Of a stretch of 20,697 nucleotides of DNA, positions 15,328 through 20,697 are shown in pieces; position 1 is the stretch's first letter, and each line of letters starts with the position of its first letter. The stretch spans positions 1 through 20,697 of the forward strand of contig DDLS01000003.1 in the NCBI GenBank assembly GCA_002340255.1, written 5' to 3'. A model generated the notes under the pieces. The model ran no database searches and had not been told where the DNA came from. It saw nothing but the letters and a program-made list of their open reading frames with translations. The translations under genes and the position numbers were made by a program. The DNA is from Cyanobacteria bacterium UBA2566. Lineage in GTDB: Bacteria > Cyanobacteriota > Cyanobacteriia > Cyanobacteriales > Desertifilaceae.

Positions 15328-15504
15328 ATGAGAATTGCAATTGCTCATCATGGGGCAATAGAAAATGTTCTAACTCTCCTTTTCTCTACTATAGTGGCTA
15401 AATGCTATCAAAACCGGCCGGATTTAATCTTAATGGATCTGGATCTGCCAGCGATCAATGGTGTAGAGAAGATTTTATCCCTTTTTTCAAAAGTTAACTT
15501 TTAA
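15328..15504 (+). pseudogene. Degraded response-regulator receiver-domain remnant
   Basis: A 58-codon frame starting at ATG 15328 begins MRIAIAH, like beta-1 of a receiver domain. It later reads NRPDLILMDLDLPAINGVE, the unmistakable beta-3/phosphoacceptor segment with Asp37. A normal receiver domain has about 120 residues and an acidic pair after beta-1. Here that pair is replaced by His7-His8, roughly 15-20 residues between beta-1 and beta-3 are missing, and the frame stops soon after the NG loop. The Thr/Ser and Lys sites of beta-4 and beta-5 and any output domain are lost. The altered middle (15353-15393) resembles the dispersed repeat at 2703-2743. It is too short to fold as a receiver and is best read as a decayed gene. 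Confidence 0.72.
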
Positions 15505-15537
15505 TAAATAAAAACTTCCTAATCTCCCTATCCCCCC

Positions 15538-15696
15538 CTCAGGGGGTGACAACAGGCTTTAATCTAAGGCTACGCTTGGCTTTGAGCCGTTAAAAGATGG
15601 CGAAAAAAATCCAGCGATTTTTTGGGCAAGTCACCCTCTAACCTGATGCTATGGTTATGCGATCGCGACCTTTGAGCTACCTTGTCACCCCTTGAG
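15538..15696. mobile_element. Candidate MITE (159 bp) with 15-bp TIRs and 9-bp target duplication
   Basis: The left end CTCAGGGGGTGACAA (15538-15552) and right end TTGTCACCCCTTGAG (15682-15696) are inverted repeats with one mismatch in 15. Directly outside each end lies the same 9-mer, TATCCCCCC (15529-15537 and 15697-15705), with no gap. Perfect direct repeats abutting terminal inverted repeats are what transposase-mediated insertion leaves. No transposase frame fits within 159 bp, so it would be non-autonomous. The interior holds an A/T hairpin (15604-15623), an additional GTCACCC copy near 15631 that could pair with the left end, and a HIP1 site at 15659-15666. A 9-bp duplication is compatible with several IS families, including IS4-like; the parent cannot be named here. 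Confidence 0.72.
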
Positions 15697-15742
15697 TATC
15701 CCCCCACCTTGCCATTTTTCAGGCGAAAATGAAACCCCCCTG

Positions 15743-16441
15743 CTATGGAAGCAACACTCCCTCAAGGTCGGCATCTGTCAAAATTGTACCGGTGAGATCG
15801 GCTCCGGTTAAATCCGCATGACTTAAGAGCGCTCCGGTTAAATCCGCATAGCTGAGGTCAGCATAGCGCAGACTCGCTTCTCGTAAATCCGTTTGAAACC
15901 CTTGCAGTCTTCGTCCTAATCCTAAATTGGCACGACAGAGAATAGCTCGATCTAAGTTCGCGCGGTGGAGAATCGTTTGGCTGAGATTGGCGTAGCTTAA
16001 GTTAGCTTCTGAGAAAATAACATCTTCTAAGTTTGTGGGTTGGTCAGAAGTGGGGCGCAAATCTGCATCGAGCAGAATGGCTTGGGATAGGTTAGCTCCT
16101 TTCAACGTTGCACCACAAAGACTCGCTTTGATGAGATTAGTACGAGTTAAGTTGGCTTGGTCTAACTTGGCTCCACTCAAATCTGTATCGCGTAAAATGG
16201 CTTGCGTCAAGTTAGCTTGCGTTAAGTTCGCTCCCCAGAGTAAAGCTTCACTGAGGTTAACTCGATGGAGTTTAGTTCCAGAAAAGTTGCTTTTTCCCAG
16301 TCGAGCTTGTCGGAAATCTGTGCCGGAAAAATCAGCATCAGAGAAATCGATCTCGACTAATTCTATGTCTTTGAGGTCAAGTCCTTGAAATTGGCGATCG
16401 CCTCGATTATACCGTTCTAGTAGTTCAGATAGATTTACCAC
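15743..16441 (-). CDS. Pentapeptide-repeat protein (232 aa)
   Basis: After a cap reading VNLSELLERYNRGDRQF, the protein is built of A(N/D)LxxA-type repeats expected to form a quadrilateral beta-helix. Two irregular stretches interrupt the coil: one around RPTSDQPTNLED and one around GLGRRLQGFQTD. These probably bulge out as loops and are natural candidates for contact sites. No ATG is available. GTG 16441 puts the start level with the ATG of the paralogue at 8398-9234, while an in-frame TTG at 16480 would add 13 residues without parallel. The gene lies downstream of mreD on the same strand, about 90 bp away. The candidate MITE sits 46 bp beyond its 3' end. The family is clear, the function unknown. 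Confidence 0.87.
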   Translation of the reverse strand: MVNLSELLERYNRGDRQFQGLDLKDIELVEIDFSDADFSGTDFRQARLGKSNFSGTKLHRVNLSEALLWGANLTQANLTQAILRDTDLSGAKLDQANLTRTNLIKASLCGATLKGANLSQAILLDADLRPTSDQPTNLEDVIFSEANLSYANLSQTILHRANLDRAILCRANLGLGRRLQGFQTDLREASLRYADLSYADLTGALLSHADLTGADLTGTILTDADLEGVLLP

Positions 16442-16531
16442 AGTTGTCCAACCTTGTTCTATTGCCACGATCGCAAACAATCTTTACTCTACCAAGGATG
16501 GCTACTTATAGTATATCGATCGCCAGAACTC

Positions 16532-17107
16532 TTAGTTATTCGGCCAGAAGCGCTCCCAAAACAAATTCATGGGTACATAAATTACTGGGGCCCAAAGGCT
16601 ACTGAGAATGGCTGAACATAGAGCAATTTGTTGATGAGCCAGCCAAATACTGGAGAAATCGCGATCGCCAATCAACACCAACTGAAGCGCAATCACCGTC
16701 TCCGCCAACAGCGTCATCCCAAAGGTGAGCAGAGCTACTGAAATAAAATCCTCTTGGAAATACCGATCTTTTTGGAATTTTCCTGTCAAAAATCCGACTA
16801 ACACCAATCCCAGCATATGAGTGGGTGAGGCATTAATTACCCCATTTTCTAAGAGGGGATAGGGAGACGTGAGGGCATCTTGGAGTAAACCTAAGCCTAA
16901 ACCGGCGATCGCCCCTTGCCAAGCATTGCGCTTCAGACTCCAAACCACCACCCACACCAATGCCCAATTTACCCCAATTCCCAACAACTCCATACCCGGT
17001 AATCGGGTAAACATAATCAGGGCACACAACAGGATAGACAAGCCCGTTAGGCTAATATTAACCAAACGGCCCAAAGAAGCCAGGCGATCGAGCAATTGTT
17101 TTACCAC
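16532..17107 (-). CDS. mreD: Rod shape-determining protein MreD
   Basis: The 191-residue product is strongly hydrophobic with about five to six membrane helices, as in MreD. MreD is the membrane component of the MreBCD complex that guides lateral peptidoglycan synthesis. A GLGLGLLQDAL segment followed by a proline and short loop (about 70-85) fits the conserved GLLxD motif of the family. It is the third gene of a minus-strand mreB-mreC-mreD operon. Its GTG start (17107) lies 9 bp after the mreC stop, so translation is probably coupled. Position in the operon supports the call as much as sequence, because MreD diverges quickly. Confidence 0.9.
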   Translation of the reverse strand: MVKQLLDRLASLGRLVNISLTGLSILLCALIMFTRLPGMELLGIGVNWALVWVVVWSLKRNAWQGAIAGLGLGLLQDALTSPYPLLENGVINASPTHMLGLVLVGFLTGKFQKDRYFQEDFISVALLTFGMTLLAETVIALQLVLIGDRDFSSIWLAHQQIALCSAILSSLWAPVIYVPMNLFWERFWPNN

Positions 17108-17116
17108 AGTCTATTT

Positions 17117-17905
17117 CTACTCATTTAACTCATTCAACTCCAAATCCACAGCCGGTTTCCCCTCAGAAACCATAACCCACTCTAAATGACCAATGGGAGC
17201 CGAAAACCGAACTTGTGCCTCTGGAGCAGGACTTTTTTTCAAATCTACTGACTCAACAATCCCAACCAATAAACCCGATTGAAAGCGAGGAGAATAGGGG
17301 GAAGTAAACACCTTGTATCCCGGTTTCACTTCCGGAACCTTATCAAAAAACTCCATCACCGCCTTACTTTGGCCCCTGCCATGCAAGATTCCCATATAAC
17401 TGCGGTCTTTTCCAACGCGAATGGTTGCCCCTAACCGACTGGTGGGATCGCTTAAGAGTAACACTCGACTGGTATTTTCTGTGACACTAATGACCCGGCC
17501 GACCAAGCCTCCAGTACCCGTAACAATATAATCCTTTTCAATCCCATCCAGACTCCCTCGGCCCAGAGTAATTTGTTTCCACCAATGATCCGCACTGCGG
17601 CCAATAATGGGAGCAATCACCCCTTCCCGATTTGACTGTTCCTGATAGTCAATTAACTGCTTTAATCGGCTATTTTGCTGTTCGAGTTCTTCCACTTTCG
17701 CTTCTAACTCCAGCACCCGTGCCGTTGCTAACTGTTCTTGTTGAGGGGGATTTCCTTGGAACGGCTCCACCAGACGGCCATAGAGTTCAAATACCAAAGT
17801 ACCTTGAGTTTGCCGCACATAAACCGCCAAACCCAGGCCAACCACCATCAGCACTAAGTTTAACCAATGTCTTTCCCACCAGCGACGAATTTGACGTATA
17901 TACAT
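17117..17905 (-). CDS. mreC: Rod shape-determining protein MreC
   Basis: The 262-residue protein has a short basic N-terminus, one transmembrane helix at about 14-30, and a coiled coil at about 57-92 (heptad-like LELEAKVEELEQQNSRLKQL). A beta-rich periplasmic domain follows, with the family segments GLVGRVISV, SRVLLLSDPTSRLGA and a terminal-domain glycine pattern. MreC links cytosolic MreB to cell-wall synthases in the periplasm. Length and order are typical. The acidic C-terminal tail rich in Glu and Leu is short. It begins 5 bp after the mreB stop and ends 9 bp before mreD, forming a tight operon. Confidence 0.95.
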   Translation of the reverse strand: MYIRQIRRWWERHWLNLVLMVVGLGLAVYVRQTQGTLVFELYGRLVEPFQGNPPQQEQLATARVLELEAKVEELEQQNSRLKQLIDYQEQSNREGVIAPIIGRSADHWWKQITLGRGSLDGIEKDYIVTGTGGLVGRVISVTENTSRVLLLSDPTSRLGATIRVGKDRSYMGILHGRGQSKAVMEFFDKVPEVKPGYKVFTSPYSPRFQSGLLVGIVESVDLKKSPAPEAQVRFSAPIGHLEWVMVSEGKPAVDLELNELNE

Positions 17906-17910
17906 TCACT

Positions 17911-18948
17911 TTACATCCGCGATCGCGCACTAAAAACCCGTTCTAACTGCTTAAAGTTTTCCAAAACTCTGCCCGTACCCAAAACAACACAACTCAAAGG
18001 ATCGGCTGCCACATGGGTCACAATTCCCGTTTCATGGCTCACCAAAGTATCCAAACCCTGAAGCAGTGCGCCACCCCCAGCCAACATAATCCCTCGGTCG
18101 ATAATATCAGCCGCTAATTCCGGAGGAGTCCGCTCTAGTGTCCGCTTTACCGCATCAATAATCATCGATAACGGCTCTGACATACTCTCGCGAATCTCAC
18201 CCGCCTTAATGCTAACGGTTCTGGGCAAACCTGACAGTAAATGCAACCCCCGAACATCCATTGCCCCTTCATCAATCTCTGGGGTGGGATAGGCTGAACC
18301 AATTTGAATTTTGATATCTTCAGCCGTCCGTTCCCCAATGGTTAAATTGTGGACTTTTTTCATATACTGAATAATCGATTCATTCAGCTCATCACCAGCG
18401 ACACGCACTGACTCACTAATTACCGTACCTTGTAAACTCAAAACGGCAACCTCTGTGGTTCCGCCCCCGATATCAATAATCATATTCCCCGTCGGTTCAG
18501 CCACCGGTAAGCCAGCTCCGATCGCCGCTGCTACGGGTTCATCTATCAAATATACATCCCTCGCCCCCGCTTGGGAAGCGGCTTCCATTACCGCCCGACG
18601 CTCTACCCCAGTGACACCTGAAGGAATGCCAATCACCATCCGTGGGGGGATCAATCCCTGTTTACCTTCATGCACCCGTTCGATAAAATGCTTAAGCATC
18701 AGTTCAGCCGTGTCGAAATCGGCAATAACTCCATCCCGCAAGGGTCGAAATGTCGTTACATTTCCTGGAGTCCGACCTAGCATTTTCTTTGCATCATCCC
18801 CAACTGCTAAAGGCGCTTTCGTTTCCGTATCTATCGCCACCACAGATGGCTCTTGCAACACAATGCCCTTGCCCGATACATAGACTAATGTATTTGCAGT
18901 ACCGAGATCGATACCCATATCTCTTGAAAATCGACTAAATACGCCCAC
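17911..18948 (-). CDS. mreB: Actin-like cell-shape protein MreB
   Basis: The 345-residue protein is a full-length MreB. Phosphate-1 motif DLGTANT lies at 14-20. The connecting motif contains IDEPVAAAIGAG, phosphate-2 contains IDIGGGTTEVAV, and the adenosine motif is MLAGGGALLQGLD. MreB polymerises on ATP into curved membrane filaments that organise wall growth and set rod or filament shape. It starts at ATG 18948 with an amphipathic start (GVFSRFSRDMG) suited to membrane contact. It is the first gene of the mreBCD operon. Its promoter should lie in 18949-19139, shared with the divergent ssb gene. That gap contains an A/T-rich TATAAT (18999-19004), but no matching -35 was found on either strand. 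Confidence 0.97.
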   Translation of the reverse strand: MGVFSRFSRDMGIDLGTANTLVYVSGKGIVLQEPSVVAIDTETKAPLAVGDDAKKMLGRTPGNVTTFRPLRDGVIADFDTAELMLKHFIERVHEGKQGLIPPRMVIGIPSGVTGVERRAVMEAASQAGARDVYLIDEPVAAAIGAGLPVAEPTGNMIIDIGGGTTEVAVLSLQGTVISESVRVAGDELNESIIQYMKKVHNLTIGERTAEDIKIQIGSAYPTPEIDEGAMDVRGLHLLSGLPRTVSIKAGEIRESMSEPLSMIIDAVKRTLERTPPELAADIIDRGIMLAGGGALLQGLDTLVSHETGIVTHVAADPLSCVVLGTGRVLENFKQLERVFSARSRM

Positions 18949-19139
18949 CTTTTTTCTCTCCCGACTTCAATATGTCCAAATGTCTAGAATTGTAAAAATA
19001 TAATAACTGACGTGGATTCTATTATGTTTTTGAGTTACCGTCCAGTCAGTTGCCCTAAATCTAGTCTGTATCCCCCCATTACCCCTTCGATTCGCTAAAG
19101 TAGATTAATTGTTCATCATTAGCAATGGTGTAATTCAAG

Positions 19140-19493
19140 ATGGATCTCAATGTTGTACATTTAGTCGGTCGCGTCGGTATGGACCCAGATGTGAAATATT
19201 TTGAGTCAGGTGCGGTCAAATGCAGACTGACGCTGGCGGTCAATCGTCCCACGCGGCGGACAGATGAACCGGATTGGTTTAATCTAAATCTTTGGGGCAA
19301 AACGGCTCAACTGGCAGCTAACTACGTCCGTAAGGGCAAACAAATTGGCGTGATTGGTCGATTAGAGATTAATCAGTGGCAAGATTATACGACTCAAGCC
19401 CAGCGATCGAGTCCCATCATTACAGTAGATCGCTTAGAGTTTTTAGGCTCTAAACGAGATGAGGAAGCACAAGGAATGCACAGCGAATTCTGA
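19140..19493 (+). CDS. ssb: Single-stranded DNA-binding protein
   Basis: The 117-residue protein is an OB-fold SSB. It begins MDLNVVHLVGRVGMDPDVKYF, and has KCRLTLAVNR, then DEPDWFNLNLWGKTAQLAANYVRKG. These are the core SSB motifs that wrap single-stranded DNA and, with the tetramer interface, protect it during replication and repair. The sequence is close to the short SSB type of cyanobacteria. The C-terminus ends in MHSEF rather than the DDIPF tip that recruits partners in E. coli; from memory, short cyanobacterial SSBs end in similar (D/S)EF tips. ATG 19140 has no clear Shine-Dalgarno sequence. The gene is divergent from mreB and convergent with the SIMPL gene. Confidence 0.93.
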   Translation: MDLNVVHLVGRVGMDPDVKYFESGAVKCRLTLAVNRPTRRTDEPDWFNLNLWGKTAQLAANYVRKGKQIGVIGRLEINQWQDYTTQAQRSSPIITVDRLEFLGSKRDEEAQGMHSEF

Positions 19494-19528
19494 TCTGTAT
19501 CCAGTCGGCTGAATCAGTACCCAAGTCT

Positions 19529-20299
19529 TTAATATCGAATGTTTAGGGTAACCGAGGCTTCTACCTGTTGCTCACCCCCGATAACCGGGCTTGGGGCAGA
19601 TTCTGCTCGTGCAAAGTTTCCTCGATCCAACTGGATAGGAGAGGGTGCGCTGGCGTGATTAATCTGAATACTAACAATACCACGAGAGGTAAGATTGAGG
19701 GCATCTAGAACAGTTTGGGCTTGTTGTTGAGCATCGGCAGTGGCTTGACGGAGAGCAACTTGTTGGGCTGCGGCAAGGGCTTCATCGGTGGCAATAAAGC
19801 TAATCCCATCAATACGAGTGGCTCCGGCTTGTACTGCGTCATCAATGAGGCTACCGGCTTTAGACGTTTCGATGCGAAAGCTCACAGTGTTGGTGGCAGT
19901 GTAACCGATTAAGCGTTGAGTGCGATCGCTATAACTATAATTGGGCGTTAACCGAATACCAGTTGTTTCCAGGCGCTCCACTTGACGCTCTTGCAGCAAC
20001 TTTACCACCGCTGAAGACTGTCGAGCCACTTGTGCCTGTAACTCTTGGGCAGTTTTTCCCTCAACCTGTACCCCTAAATTGACCCTAGTTAGGGTAGTCG
20101 GAATCCGTTCTATCCCTCTTCCGGTTACCGTTAAGGTTTGCAGCAGTTGCTGTTGTTCCTGAGCATTAACAGGTTTGGGGGTATAGAGATTTCCCATCAA
20201 TACCGAAAACCCTATTACCCCTAGAACCAAAGGTAAGATAGACCAACGTCCCCAACCTTGGACAGAAGTGGAACAGCATTTATGAATTGGATGCATCAT
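19529..20299 (-). CDS. SIMPL-domain (DUF541) exported protein
   Basis: From ATG 20299 the product is 256 residues. A hydrophobic segment at about 20-37 acts as a signal anchor or cleavable signal, with VNAQ near residue 45 as a possible cleavage point. The SIMPL domain follows, beginning TLTVTGRGIERIPTTLTRVNLGVQVEG. The ATNTVSFRIE segment and the Gln/Ala-rich helix (AAAQQVALRQATADAQQQAQTVLDAL) are typical. SIMPL/DUF541 proteins are periplasmic or outer-membrane linked with roles in oxidative stress or transport in some bacteria, but the molecular job is unclear. AGGAGG on the minus strand lies 10 bases before ATG 20299 and decides the start. It is only one base from the TTG at 20308, which excludes that codon. 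Confidence 0.9.
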   Translation of the reverse strand: MMHPIHKCCSTSVQGWGRWSILPLVLGVIGFSVLMGNLYTPKPVNAQEQQQLLQTLTVTGRGIERIPTTLTRVNLGVQVEGKTAQELQAQVARQSSAVVKLLQERQVERLETTGIRLTPNYSYSDRTQRLIGYTATNTVSFRIETSKAGSLIDDAVQAGATRIDGISFIATDEALAAAQQVALRQATADAQQQAQTVLDALNLTSRGIVSIQINHASAPSPIQLDRGNFARAESAPSPVIGGEQQVEASVTLNIRY

Positions 20300-20453
20300 G
20301 AGAGTCAATCCTCCTGAGAGTGTGTCTATATCCTCTTAGTTTGTCTGACCGATCCCGATCCGAGGATACGGTTACCATTTTTGTAACTCTTGTCTATTCC
20401 CAACTCTTGACTCCCCATTTCAGGATATTTCTCCGTAGATCGCCCCCCTTCTG

Positions 20454-20501
20454 TTTACACAAACTTCATCAAGACCGTTGACTTTATGAAGTTTATGTAA
20501 A
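20454..20501. promoter_or_regulatory. Dyad, possible operator
   Basis: TTTACACAAACTTCAT (20454-20469) and ATGAAGTTTATGTAAA (20486-20501) are inverted repeats with one mismatch in 16, separated by 16 nt. They lie between the divergent SIMPL gene and the plus-strand promoter at 20518. Paired 16-bp half-sites with a spacing of about three helix turns suit a dimeric or tetrameric regulator, or a long hairpin. The regulator is not identified. Confidence 0.55.
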
Positions 20502-20517
20502 ATCACCCTCATTACTC

Positions 20518-20546
20518 TTGAATTAGAGAATAAAAAGGTTTATAAA
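20518..20546 (+). promoter_or_regulatory. Strong candidate sigma70-type promoter
   Basis: TTGAAT (20518-20523) and TATAAA (20541-20546) are separated by 17 bp, one mismatch each from TTGACA-like and TATAAT-like consensus cores or close to it. The dyad ends 16 bp upstream of the -35. Transcription would run off the right edge, so the regulated gene is not visible. Confidence 0.5.
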
Positions 20547-20697
20547 TAAATTACTGAGGCGCAACAAACCGAAGCTGGTGGATTAACGACCTGCTCAGGT
20601 GAGTTATGTCAAGGGACTAAAAGATCGCTAACGTAGCTGATTCAAAGGTTTCTGTTCAGTAAAAGTGTTAACATAAACTCCTAGAACTTTTCTATAC

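Larger units (their letters stand above)
20300..20697. other. Right-edge intergenic region with control signals
   Basis: No gene was found in these 398 bp. The left part must contain the promoter of the SIMPL gene, whose AGGAGG ribosome site is near 20310. The middle holds a dyad (20454-20501) and a good plus-strand promoter (20518-20546). From about 20550 the sequence could be the untranslated leader of a plus-strand gene beyond the window. Short complementary pairs are visible there: CTGAG with CTCAG, ACCT-AGGT and GCTA-TAGC. No named riboswitch could be assigned. Confidence 0.5.

Noticed and set aside
18455..18883. 142-residue frame antisense to mreB
   Set aside because: It lies wholly inside the conserved mreB coding region and its Ser/Pro/Thr-rich product has no recognisable motif; a shadow of the real gene.
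20454..20501. HLR1 (RpaB) site or known copper-regulator box
   Set aside because: Those sites are direct repeats of short motifs, while this is an inverted pair of 16-mers; no named regulator fits.
1..20697. tRNA or rRNA genes
   Set aside because: I looked for TpsiC-type GTTCRANNC with a matching acceptor stem and for conserved rRNA segments and saw none; by eye a divergent tRNA could be missed.

Overview
The window reads as chromosomal DNA of a cyanobacterium. The palindrome GCGATCGC (HIP1), usually extended to GGCGATCGCC, recurs about two dozen times by eye. The gene content also fits: the photosystem II subunit Psb30, a Tab2-type photosystem translation factor, a cyanobacterial S1 paralogue, a cyanobacterial-type SSB, two pentapeptide-repeat proteins and mreBCD. 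I cannot name the genus; a filamentous or colonial lineage is only a guess.

Layout. 1-2700: a small secreted His-rich protein, a K+ channel with a C-terminal zinc ribbon, a YkgJ-type cysteine-cluster protein, psb30 with a clear terminator, and a small PepSY-type membrane protein whose last codons lie in a heptanucleotide repeat. 2889-6102 (minus strand): tab2, rps1b, a dienelactone hydrolase and a small conserved protein. 6357-9234: a prolyl oligopeptidase overlapping tail-to-tail with a pentapeptide-repeat gene. 9570-15321 (plus strand): a possible HAS-barrel protein and a membrane GTPase (probable operon), a stand-alone larE, an A/T-rich FkbM methyltransferase and a TPR protein. 15328-15696: a decayed response-regulator fragment followed by an apparent non-autonomous mobile element. 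15743-18948 (minus strand): a second pentapeptide-repeat gene and mreD, mreC, mreB. 19140-20299: ssb, convergent with a SIMPL-domain gene. 20300-20697: an intergenic region with a dyad, a good sigma70-type promoter and the start of an unidentified leader.

Functionally, psb30, tab2 and rps1b relate to photosystem biogenesis and translation, mreBCD to cell shape, and ssb to DNA maintenance. Most of the rest is core cyanobacterial content of uncertain role.

I found no convincing new multi-gene system. The most unusual signals lie outside the large genes: (1) a 159-bp element with 15-bp terminal inverted repeats directly flanked by perfect 9-bp direct repeats (15529-15705); (2) a 58-codon remnant of a response-regulator receiver domain, apparently altered by dispersed-repeat sequence; (3) a dyad, promoter and leader at the right edge whose target gene lies outside the window.
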